The position numbers were made by a program, and so were the translations under genes. Below the pieces are notes generated by a model. The model worked only from the letters and a program-made list of their open reading frames with translations. It did no database searches and was not told where the DNA came from. Below are positions 12,384 to 22,814 of a DNA stretch of 64,000 nucleotides, one piece after another. The stretch's first letter is position 1. Each line of letters begins with the position of its first letter. The DNA is from Littorina saxatilis (Eukaryota; Mollusca; Gastropoda; Littorinimorpha; Littorinidae): the NCBI RefSeq assembly GCF_037325665.1, contig NC_090253.1, positions 40,388,312-40,452,311 on the forward strand, read 5' to 3'.

Positions 12384-12419
12384 ATTGTATATTGTATTGT
12401 ATTGTATTGTATTGTATAT
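12384..12419. repeat. (ATTGT)n short tandem repeat
   Basis: Pentanucleotide tract between the coding region and the 3' LTR of the Gmr1-like element. Confidence 0.8.
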
Positions 12420-12474
12420 TGAGTCGTATAAACGGAAACGAAATAAGATTTCGCTTGTCCACCCCCCGGGGTTA

Positions 12475-13350
12475 TGTTACGACTCAACTCCAAACAACTC
12501 TTGTTTAGCCGAGACTGAAATATTTTGTTGCACCATTAGGGTAAGAGTCTACGAGACCTTGGAGACGAAGTAATGACGTCACTAGTATGAGAATCTACAT
12601 GTTGGATCAACGTCATTACTGCGTCATTAATATGCGAATTTACGTAACTCATGGAGTTGCATCGTGGGATGAAAACAGTTATTTGGAGGAAGGAAACGTG
12701 AACCGCTAACCATTACGGTCACTCTATTTGCCGGGTACTGAGAGGCTACAAGTGGGGAACAAGAATCCTGTGTAACCACCGATGAAAAGCCGCCGGCACC
12801 TAACCTACCATCCCAAGGCCTGAGATGTAACCCGCAGCCGCACAGACTCGTAGAGTAGTGTCCGGAAAGGAGCATCAAGAGGGGTTCGAGCGTCTAGGAT
12901 CCGCTGGGATAAGGGTGAACTAATCAAGCTACGCCACCAGTGTGATCCACCAGCGAGGAGCAAAAGGAGTTTGTCTACTAATTATCATCATCATCCAGTA
13001 ATCTTCATCAAGTTCGTCACTGCTACGGTCATCATGCGAATCCAGGCTTCCATCAGGACATTCGGACTTTGTAACTAACCAGCCCATTTAAGATAAGTCC
13101 AGTTCGACATTAAACTAGCTGTCAATGCAAGAACAATTAACTATGAACGCAAATTCGTTAGATCTAAAATAGAAATAGTTTGTTAAAGAATCCGGAAATA
13201 TTACCAACCAATAAATTTATTCATTAATCTAAATCATCAGTGTTTTACGAGATTGATTTGAAGCATGACTGTTGTAAAGTATTGAATATAACTTTGGTGT
13301 GTTCTTAGATATTGTATCTAAAACACAAGGTAAAAAGAGGAACTGCAACA
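12475..13350 (+). repeat. 3' LTR
   Basis: 876 bp, TG...CA, followed by the AGGAT target duplication at 13351-13355. Confidence 0.92.
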
Positions 13351-13830
13351 AGGATGCAAAATGGTGCAATCTGGTGCATTCTGAGGATGATCATTACCAG
13401 TTTCAGGCAGCAGATTTTGTCACTGATTATAACCCCCAAAATTGAAACTCAATGTAAAATAAAGAAATGCATACCTCATTCAATATTTTTATATTTTTAT
13501 ATTTTTATATTTATAAGGTGGGTCCGGAAACCCTATAAACCCCCCCCCCCCCCCCTCGTCCGCCCCTGGGCGGGGTCAAGAGGCAGAGCCCCTTGTGGGG
13601 GTCAGGGGGCGAAGCCCCCTGAAGCTGATGGGTAGGTCATATTCTGAGATAAGAAAATGGTCGCTCCTTGCATGAAACGGCATAAAATAAGCAATAATAA
13701 AAAATGTTTTAAATAAGTAAGGTACATGTTCAGGCTAGGGGGGGGGGGTTGCGCAACCCCCATAACCCCCCCGGTAGTCCGGCCCTGCTGTATGTAGTAG
13801 TACTTTGCAGTGCACGTAGAACCTGGCAAC

Positions 13831-14020
13831 AATAATCACAGCATCGACTCAGCAAAAGTAAAATAGTAATTAAGATCATCAATTTATGTTCTTATTTCAT
13901 TATAAGCCTATACTGAACAGTTTTGTTTTATATTATGTACCATGCACTCAGTACTGATGAGTTGATGAAGTATGATGTAACTATAACATTCTGTTTGTAC
14001 CCTATTAATGTTAAGGGGTG
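13831..14020. repeat. Right arm of the long-range inverted pair
   Basis: Reverse complement of 4970-5152 with a small length difference (a few extra bases near GATCTTAATTACT). See the left arm. Confidence 0.65.
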
Positions 14021-14600
14021 AAACGTCACCATGCAGTGAAAGTTTTTTGTTGAAGAGAGGCTAGTACATGTCGAACAAAGCCTGAAATCTTATTTGCATT
14101 TCTTTTCGTTTACATAACTCTGTTGTTATTGTCAAGTCCAGTGTTTGTAGTTCACGTTCGTGTGTTTTGTGTCAATTCATTACATTGTAAACTATAAGTG
14201 TTGCAAGCAATTAGCTGTGTAATTAATGATGATGTGTATTCCCACAATGTCGGATACATAAACTGTCCCTTTGAAATTTGTGAAGCCGGTCAAATGTCAT
14301 ATTCATTTTGATTAGGTCAAGATAATTTGTCCAAATCACAAAAAAAATTAAGCAACATCCATGTCAATATGGGACACTTTTCTAAACGTTAAAGTTAAGG
14401 ACATCTTGTTTACTTGTCCTTTGTGTCAAAAACTCTATGGAGAGTTTTTCTGCACATTCTTTGAACTGGTGGGTTCGACTTGGAGCGCTGCTTACAAGTT
14501 CCTGCAATCTTGTAAGTTCTTTTTCACTTCATGGTTGCTTAGCAGCTTTTCCAGTGAGCTGAAACACACACCTACATACCACATGCACACACACACACAT
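14021..14600. other. Intergenic, nothing recognised
   Basis: AT-rich sequence; a reading frame at 14361-14681 shows no family resemblance and ends in simple repeats. No feature called. Confidence 0.4.
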
Positions 14601-15461
14601 CAAATATATATATATCGATGCATCAGAGCCACAACCATGTATCACAAAATTTTGGATTTTTTTTTTTTTGCACAGGATTAAAGTTTGCTTCATCAAGATT
14701 GATATCACAAATGCCTAATTTCGATAAGTAAAATATTTCAAAGGTTATGATGGAAAAATGGTTGTTGCACTGGGCTGAAACACTCACAATCTACAAGCAA
14801 CAACCATGTATACGGCACAGTCCCAGTGTGGCTTGTTGGAAAAGGAAGAGAGAAGCAGATATAAACGGGCCACTACCAAATACCTCTGTCTTGCTAGATT
14901 GTGGTTTGGGGGGAACTCTAATTGAGAGTGATTCTCCCCATGCCAGGGTGCAGCATTATCTAGTAACATGATTGTTCCCCTGGAGGAGGGCTGGGAGCAG
15001 TGGCCCTTACTGGGGCAACACTACATCAGCTGTCAGCACCACGACTGTGGCCTGGGGAGTCTCGGTGCCCAACGGGACTTTTTATCTCAACAACCACGCA
15101 CCTGGGGGCTCTAATTGTACCCTTTCTCACGCTCTATTATCTGCTAGTTTAATTTCTCTTCTGCACTGGGACGTTTGCTTTTCATTTGGATGCTTTACTC
15201 GCAACAAACAACAGCCACTTCAAGTGCTCCACAGTTTGCAATTGTACATTGCGGTAACTTGGTAAGTGATTTACTTGTTTTTAATTTTCAGATAATTGAG
15301 TTAAGAAATGTATGATTGGTTAACAATTCACCAAATAGATAAAAAAAAAACTTTCTATCAAAATGGAGAGAACAAAACCTGTGCTTAATAAACAAATAAA
15401 TAAATGACATCTAATGTGTTATCTTTAATGTCTTTTGCCTTCTCTTAAAATGTATTTTATG

Positions 15462-15464
<3 letters not shown>

Positions 15465-15536
<72 letters not shown>
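15465..15536. repeat. (TC)n microsatellite
   Basis: Long CT dinucleotide tract in the first traceable intron of the OTU gene. Confidence 0.95.
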
Positions 15537-15538
<2 letters not shown>

Positions 15539-15661
15539 GTTATTTTAACATTCATAAAAAGTATTATCAATAGATTAGTCCCTCCCATGGGCCGCGAGGG
15601 CTGGATGTAAAAAAAGCACCTGTTTGCTTATACCATTACCCTCGTTAATAAAGAATTCGTC

Positions 15662-15782
15662 TTCTCTCTCTCTCTCTCTCTCTGTTTTTCTGGCTCTTTC
15701 TGTCTCTGTCTGTCTGTTTGTTTGTCTGTCTGTCTGTCTGTTTCTGTCTCTCTATCCCTGCCCCTCTCTCTCTGTCTCTCTG

Positions 15783-15818
<36 letters not shown>

Positions 15819-15822
15819 TGTT
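15662..15822. repeat. Imperfect (TC)n/(TGTC)n tract
   Basis: CT- and CTGT-rich simple sequence upstream of the 15899 splice acceptor. Confidence 0.9.
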
Positions 15823-16055
15823 GACTGTAAGTAAGGCTTTGTTGAATGCTATTCCATTGTTTAAAATGAATGAACAAAACACATTATTTTTCTTGCAGCA
15901 TTAACGTGATATGGACTAAGACGACTGGTCAGACTCACTGGTCAGACTGGCCAGAATCAGTCGCAGCACCTGTTGACTCTGACAGTGTCTTACTTGGATC
16001 ACCGCAAAGTCAGAATGAAGATACCATTTTAGATTCAGCTGCAGGTGGTAAGTCA

Positions 16056-16109
16056 CACACACACACATATACACCCACACACACACATCTATAGACACAC
16101 ACACACACG

Positions 16110-16168
<59 letters not shown>
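16056..16168. repeat. (CA)n microsatellite
   Basis: CA tract with minor interruptions, immediately after the donor at 16048. Confidence 0.9.
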
Positions 16169-16170
<2 letters not shown>

Positions 16171-17730
16171 AGCACGCACGCGCGCAACTGGCGAGGGATG
16201 GGAGTATGTTGACTAGGCTTGTATGATACTCAGTACCGAAGACAATGTGTTCGTCTGCCTGTGTTCATGTTATTTAGTTCTGGTGTTTGTTTATTGAAGA
16301 TCAATTGAGTTTTTACACGGTAGAAACCAATGTTTCAGTGCAACTTGTTGGGGCTATTTTTCACTTTCTCTGAAACTATTCAAATGTTTATTACCTGCAC
16401 ATAAATACGTGATTCTTTTTCTTTATTTGGTGTTTATCACAGTGACTGTCAATAGGGGCGTTCAATAATTTCCTTTTACTTTTAATACTGCATAATTATG
16501 CAAGATGAAACAAAACTGATTGGACACTGTGACTACTCTTGTGGGCAGATGGTGAACTTGAAGCAGCTCTCAGTGCCAGCCGGAACAACGAAACATTGTA
16601 CCAGCTGGCCATTCGTCTGCACAACAAAAGACTCGACTGTCGTCTGCATGCCAACGCTATGACAAGGGAACCAGTCTATGCTGATGGAAACTGTTTTTTT
16701 TAAAGCGGCATCATATTACGTGACCACCCACGACGATAGTGCGTTGAGGCAGGCCTTATGTGACCACATTTTAGAAAACCTGACTCACTATGAAGGGTTT
16801 TTCCTTGAGAGCACAGAAACCGCGAGAAATGCTGTCACTGCCTTGCGTTCTCACGGCGTATGGGATAACTGCGCCAATGACGTCATGCCTCTTGCCCTAT
16901 CGAACTTCACCAAACGGCAGGTGAAAATATTCATAAGCAGAACATCTCCAGCAGTGATCAACATCACGCCCACTCTACCAGGCTGTCAAGGTGACGCATT
17001 CAACCCAATCTATCTGGCCCTGCTGACATCACCTGGTGTCCCACAACACTATGATGGTTGTTTGGCCGCAAGGAGATCTGTGTACACAATAGACCAGAAA
17101 TTTCTGGAGTCTGGGCACACTCACACGGAGTGTGATTCAATGCATGCCTGCATTGAGAGAGCAAAAAAGAACGTCACTATTCACATTCCTGACCAGTGGA
17201 ACACTGTGTTTCAAATGGCAAGACCATGAGCGCCATACACGGTGGTCCCTATCCAGCATTCAGACATACAAGACTTTAAAATGCTGGCTTCCTCGTCAAT
17301 GATGAATACAAACACAGATAGTTCCGGTACTCGCACAGTGAGGACACAGATAAAGTGGATCCCTTATGTCAAGGGACAAACTGACACCTTGTTTTTCAAG
17401 TATCGGCCAGGGGATCCATTCAACCTGCTGAAGACAAGCGGGGATCCACTGGACGGCGTGGGCGGCAGCCAGCACCACCAGAACATCTGTCTGCCCGCTA
17501 TGGCAGGCGCCAGCCAGTGTCGTCAACAAAGAAGGCCTGGACCTGGACCTTTGTCGTCTCGGCATTGTGCCCGAGCAGCACCACAACTTCTATCACAAAC
17601 TGCCCAGTGAGAACTCAGCCCCTGACCGTTTGGCTGAGCCTGATGCCACAGAAGATACAGACACAGATGAAGACTAAGGCGTTGTTCGTTATACTCAGAA
17701 GCTTGCTGATTAATCCACGTCATCGCTGTC

Positions 17731-17733
17731 GTT

Positions 17734-17781
<48 letters not shown>

Positions 17782-17795
17782 GTCATCGTCATCGC
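17731..17795. repeat. (CAT)n microsatellite
   Basis: About 20 CAT units downstream of the OTU gene stop. Confidence 0.95.
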
Positions 17796-18918
17796 TGTAA
17801 CTACCATCATTACGTGTACGGGACGCAAACATATACATAAGGATGCTACCATTGACTGTTTTGAGAAAAAAAGTTCCACCTTGAGTTCAGAGAACACATA
17901 TTGATCAGGTGACTCGATGTTGTCATTCATGCTTTTCATGTGAAGACTGAACATGCCTAGAAAAGAGCAAGACGATTACTTAAAATCGGAAAACAAACAA
18001 AGATTCCTATCTGTGTGATATAAATTGTCAAAAATGTTGCTGTTTAGTTGTGAACAATGTATAATCACAGTGCAACGAAACACTGACAGTGAAGTGAGAA
18101 AACATTGCTGTGTGTATGACTTTATTGTAATTTTCATGGTGGAATGCCAGAAAGATTTCCTGTCGGTTCAAGAAAAAGGTAAGATAAAACCATTTCGTTT
18201 CCCTTAAGTTGTACAATAAAAAAAATTACCCTCCATCCTGGCTCTCTAATTATAGTTTTTTTTAATCCTGTCGTGTTATATCTCCTATGTGAACCATTTT
18301 CTTATTTTTAAACAACTTTTTTAGCACTATTTTTTGACAAACCTATCAGAGGTACATGGTTGCAGAATCCTTCCTGTCAAATGTTAAGAAAATGTTGCAT
18401 GCCACAACACGCTATACTTTGGATAGGTGGTTGTGTCTCTGATTACTGTACACTAAGTCCCTTTCTACTCACTGCCACAAACATGCATCTGATATTTACA
18501 TGGTTATGGCCCGTACAGGGCAAGCTCTATCAGACCATTCCTCCGGGCCACAAACAGCTATTACACAGATAGCTGGTTGTGGCCTGTGGAAGTTCCCTGA
18601 GTTGTTTCTCGGGATACAGGCCACAATAGTGTAGGTTGCTGTGCACTGTTTTGGCTCAACTTTTGATCGGGTTTTCAGTACAATTCTACACGGAAGATCC
18701 CTTTATTGTTTTTATTTTAATTTTTTGGCATGTTATCATTATCTTTTTTTTTCAAGGAGCTTACAAATAAAAGAAAACAGTATTTTGCTTGCTTTCCATG
18801 ATTTTGGCGAACTTTTACATTAAAGTACATATTTTTTCCTCAGCATCAAAACTTCAATCACAGATTTATAAGAACGTCCATTTTGGAGATACATGGTTGT
18901 GGCTCTGATGCATCGATA

Positions 18919-19638
18919 TGTGATGGGGTGAAGTAGAGAAGAAGAAGGGGTGCGGGTGCTCATGCAGGAAGCATTCACATAGAGACGCCAAGTCAGGGGT
19001 TGCAGTAACGTGACTTTTATTTTAACGATACCAGAAGTCAGTGTACAACACTTGTGCACAAAACGATCAAAAAGTGGATCTCACAACAACAAAATACGTC
19101 CACTCTCTCTCGCGTCTTTCAAAATCCTCTCAGTTCTCTCTCACACCCTAGCATGTACATACATAATCAAACTTTAGCTAGAGTCACAAACATCCAATCA
19201 AAATCCTAGTAACTATTAGTAACACAACATTCTAAGATAATAAGCCATTCCATTGGTTAAAGACAAGAAGAAAAGAGGGGGGGGGGGGGGGAGGGATTAT
19301 GACCTTCCAACTGCAGCTAACACGCTTCTCTGTATGATTCAAAGGAATTCACACCTACTTGAAAACTAATGCTACATGCAGCTAGCCGAGGAATACTGAG
19401 ACAGGCAGGCCGCCATATGACGTAACAACACCTGCAGGCTGGCTCCCGTCTCTTTCTAGGAGAGCGGCTTAAGTTCAAAGGATCTACAGGTGACTGGACA
19501 TGTGCATCTCAACATTTAACTTAGAACAGAAAATGGTATTACACAAAACATAAAGCGATCGGCAACATGAACTACAAACACTAGACTGGATAATAACAAA
19601 ACTTTACTCTATAATTGGTGACTGGTCACACTGTCACA
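18919..19638 (-). repeat. LTR-like sequence (possible solo LTR)
   Basis: Read on the minus strand this ~720 bp block begins TGTGACAG and ends ATCACA, with AATAAAAG about 100 bp before its end, as in an LTR R-U5 region. No internal region or matching second copy is in the window and the flanking 5 bp do not match (CGATA against CATCC), so the call is tentative. A fossil at most. Confidence 0.3.
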
Positions 19639-19639
19639 C

Positions 19640-20490
19640 ATCCCGCAGCTCTTTACCAAACTGCGTCCTCGCAAGTTCAACGCTGAAAAGGACATCAACC
19701 ACACAGTACAATGGCAAATGCTCACTCAACAAAACAGCAATAAGAAATATCAGTACAATAATAGCATAGTTACGCACGATCACAAGACGCATTCAAAACT
19801 TCCAAATACAAAAGTCAATGACTAAATAATTATCCAAATAAAAGGAAAACTGCACACCAGTCAAAAATATAAAGTTTGACTACCTAAGAATAAAACTGCT
19901 AAATCTAAACTTATAATTAAAATAAACAAATTACATTCAAATACTTGAAATAACCTTTTTAGGCTTTTATCACTAATTCCTTCCTAAATTTACAAAAAGA
20001 CATAACATTCTTCAGAGTACAAAAAAACTGATTCCAGGTTTTTTTCTGCTATCTTAAACAAAATTAAATTTTTGCTGTTAACAACTTTCAAAACCTCAAA
20101 TTAAGGTTTTACCACATTGTAGAGAAAAATTAACATCACTATTTTAACTTTTAATACTTAGAGAAATAGAAAAATATAGTTTGCCAAAATCCCAAACTTG
20201 TTGTGGAATAATAAAAGGGAAGTAATCATGACATTACATTTGTCAAAAACAAACAGTTTTTTCCCCTTACACTAGATGATAAGTTGTGAACATCAGAACA
20301 AAATCAGTACCCCAAAGAGTAGTTTGTAAAATGGGAAAGAATGAATAACTTTCACAGGGTTAAATGATGAAAACACTTTCATGAACCTTCAGCTATTGTC
20401 CGCATTAATTTTATTTGTGCTCTTGATGTATCAATTAGATACAGAATTCAATCGTCTGATCGTTATCACAATATTTAACGATTATATCTT
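19640..20490. other. AT-rich intergenic, nothing recognised
   Basis: No reading frame or repeat signature recognised. Confidence 0.4.
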
Positions 20491-20492
20491 TC

Positions 20493-22596
20493 TCATATAT
20501 ATGTTCTGCGCGAGGTTAGAATCCGGTACCATTCTAGAATGGACCGGGTCCAGGTTGGAATTCCAACCCTGCGCAAGGACAGAGGTGCCATTCTAGAATG
20601 GTACATGCGTGAAGCATCGCGAGAGTGAATAAAGGGGGCCGTAATGTTTGTAGGTAAGACAGAGTTGTCTTCCCTTGAATTATCTCCACCTGCACCTTCT
20701 TCCCTTTGATAAAATGGGGCTGATTTGTCTACCCCTGAAAAAAATCCTTTGGCGATCTTGCGATGTCATGTCATGTCAAGAAAGTTGACACTCCTGAGTA
20801 CGCAATAAACAAAGGCAGACCATAGCAAGGGGGACTACCAGGGCGGTAATGTTTGCAGGGCAGTTGTTTTTGTGATGAGAGCCGGTTGCGGCCGCTTGCA
20901 ATGTCAGCGCTGTCTCCCTCTCGGAAATGTCCGGTTTTTTGACAATTTTTTTGACAGACTAAGCGACAGACAGACCAACAGAAGGACAGAGTGAGTTATA
21001 GAGCTGTTGTCACAGGTTTAAAAAAAAGTTGACATTAACAAAAACAGAAATCAACAACAACTTTTGTCTGGTTTTATAATATTATGGGAAAATATTGAAA
21101 GCAATTCATAGTAGTAGTACTACCACAACAAATACTCTCAAAGGGGAATTCCATGCCTAAAAGTTTGACAGTTTTTATTTAATCTATCAGAATCCCTACC
21201 TTCCAAACTGTGATATGCCCACGTTTCAAACTCCTACAACCCTGCATTACTACTACACAAAAGAACAAAGTTCCAAGAATTATATCCTGGTGCACATTTA
21301 TTTGTAGAGGAAGTACCAATCATTCAAGAGAGTTTACTTGATTTACAAATGGATTGGAGGTCTGTCATTTCCAAGCAACTGAATTGTAGCTTAAAATCAG
21401 TGAATACCCTTTATTTCTGACCAAGCCTCATTGCAATGACAGTCAATTAATTTTTCTCTCCAAAATCACAACATTATACCATGTCATACTTTCAAATAAC
21501 CTCTAATTGCCCTTGAAAAAAAGACAGGCTCCTGACGTTTTCAGTGCCCAGTGACGGCAGAGATTGACGAATTGCAATTCAACCGTGTAGCAAGATGACA
21601 CCACTTGAGCCAGAGGTCAACTAATGATTAGTAATGACATTCCAATTCACAGCATCTTGATTGACAAGCTTGATTTTCCGTAATAACTGTGGAAAGTCAG
21701 AATTTTCAAAAATTTTCCCTGAAAAGCATAAATACTCGAAGCTCAGCGTTCACAAATGAATCAAATGAAAGAATGAAATCGATGATTAGATGCCACAAGA
21801 CCTTATGTCGAAATACAAACGCCAGTTATGGGATGATATGTCATTTTGGAGAAAACAGAGACGATTTTCTACAGAAACTAGCCTCGCCTTTGCCGATTTT
21901 CGTGGGGCCCACCGCAACCAATTGCTTTCGTTGTGGTCGGCGCTCATAACGAGGGGTTTGCTATGGCTGCGAGTCTTGTGGTCAAAGCAGCACCGTTCTT
22001 AAGAGGCACATGCCTGATAGAACGTTAAAGCTAGTTAAAAAAAAAAAAAAAAAAATAAATTAAAAAAAAACCTTTCCCTCGCTCAAACTATATAGTCATA
22101 TTATATATCGATACAAAGCTAAAGACTTTATCTTCACAATTCAGAAGACCAACTTCATGTCTATGAATAAGATTAAAAGTTACAAGCGAGATCGGCAAAA
22201 CACTGTCAGTCCGGAAATTTCCGTTCGTAGCGATCAGTGCTGAGTGTCTCTCAAAATCGTAATCACTTTCAGAACATCACAATCCCAATTCACGATGTCT
22301 TTGAGTAAAGTGTAAAAAACCCGAGAAAAAAACCCAACCAAACACACAAAAAACAAAAACAAACAGAAAATCCACATTTGTGGCTTTGGCTGTGTGATAG
22401 TCTAACTGAAATGACTATTCCAACTTGGACCCAAATTCCAACCTTGCGCACGGCCGATTCTAGAATGGACCAGCAACAAGGGTACCATTCTAGAATGGCA
22501 CCCCTGTACTTGCGCAGGGTTAGAATTCCAACTTGGACCCGGTCCATTCTAGAATGGAACCGGATTCTAACTTCGCGCAGAACATATATACACTGC
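20493..22596. mobile_element. 2.1 kb TIR element with TTCTAGAA palindromes in its ends
   Basis: About 110 bp at 20493-20604 (ATATATGTTCTGCGCG at the tip) is inverted at about 22480-22596. The arms contain CCATTCTAGAATGG palindromes, five TTCTAGAA copies in all counting the inner part of the right end. The 1.9 kb interior has no convincing transposase; frames at 21689-21949 and 21790-22002 have no recognisable motif. Called a non-autonomous DNA element. Confidence 0.6.
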
Positions 22597-22814
22597 ACAG
22601 TCACAACAACGAGAGTAACATTCAAGCGCTTAAGGTGTCAACTAAATACTGCTGTCAGTAGCTAAGCACAATGCGCATGCTGAACGCTTTTTGTTTTGCT
22701 TTTTGTGACCCATGTGCCTCCCACTACTAGAGGGCCGTTGCGAACGCCCACCAGGGTGCACTAAATATGGCGACTGGCAGCGAATGCTTCAGCAAGGGCC
22801 TCGAGTGTGCGCTC

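Larger units (their letters stand above)
6780..13350 (+). mobile_element. Ty3/Gypsy-type LTR retrotransposon, Gmr1-like (integrase before RT), young but broken
   Basis: Two 876-bp LTRs (6780-7655 and 12475-13350) start TG and end CA and differ at only about three sites by eye. A perfect 5-bp target duplication AGGAT flanks them (6775-6779, 13351-13355). Between them are a ~0.9 kb leader and one long coding region. Near-identical LTRs indicate a recent insertion. The pol region is incomplete for the family, so I class it as broken, with about one break. The order gag-protease-integrase-reverse transcriptase is characteristic of the Gmr1 group. It inserted into the CAGGGCCGG-ended element. Confidence 0.9.
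6543..13787. mobile_element. CAGGGCCGG-ended DNA element (hAT-like ends), split by an LTR element
   Basis: The left end reads CAGGGCCGGACTA (6543) and the right end is its complement TAGTCCGGCCCTG (ending 13787). A 5-bp direct repeat, CTGTA, abuts both ends (6538-6542 and 13788-13792). The two halves, 6543-6779 and 13356-13787 (about 670 bp together), are GC-rich near the ends with G/C homopolymers and hairpin-forming GGCGCAAAGCGCC motifs, and AT-rich in the middle. They are separated by the 6780-13350 retrotransposon. No transposase is present, so it is non-autonomous. hAT affinity rests only on the terminal bases. Confidence 0.6.
14972..17677 (+). pseudogene. OTU-type cysteine protease gene, decayed
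   Basis: Three exons can be followed: one ending 15261 (5' end unresolved), 15899-16047 and 16549-17677, with GT-AG junctions that keep frame (VTC|INVIW, then AAG|DGELEAAL). The last exon encodes an OTU domain: YADGNC carries the catalytic Asp and Cys, and PQHYDGC the catalytic His region. C-terminal to it are a conserved-looking NTNTDSSGT block, an IVPEQHHNFYHKLP motif and an acidic tail ending TDTDED. The frame is broken by an 8-T run after the catalytic Cys (16694-16701), a TGA at 17227-17229, and a further frame change between about 17440 and 17560. OTU proteins normally cleave ubiquitin-type linkages; here the role in the element is unknown. The TIR setting suggests transposon cargo rather than a host gene. 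Confidence 0.65.
14616..18918. mobile_element. TIR-bounded DNA element carrying an OTU-protease gene
   Basis: The 30-bp motif beginning CGATGCATCAGAGCCACAAC at about 14616-14648 recurs inverted at about 18886-18916, bounding 4.3 kb. Further ACAACCATG/CATGGTTG copies lie just inside both ends (14805, 18355, 18497), as subterminal transposase-binding repeats often do. The enclosed gene is an OTU-domain protein on the plus strand. No catalytic transposase domain was recognised, so the superfamily is unknown. Target duplication is unclear because the left flank is an AT dinucleotide run. Confidence 0.5.

Noticed and set aside
14900-15130. Possible small nuclear RNA gene
   Set aside because: GC-rich, stem-forming look, but I could not match it to U1, U2, U4, U5, U6, U11, U12 or 7SK landmarks.
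15624-16179. Several open frames rich in Ser/Leu or Cys/Val
   Set aside because: Translations of TC and CA microsatellites.
18919-19638. Complete LTR retrotransposon
   Set aside because: Only one LTR-like block, no partner, no internal region and no matching flanks; kept as a tentative LTR-like feature only.
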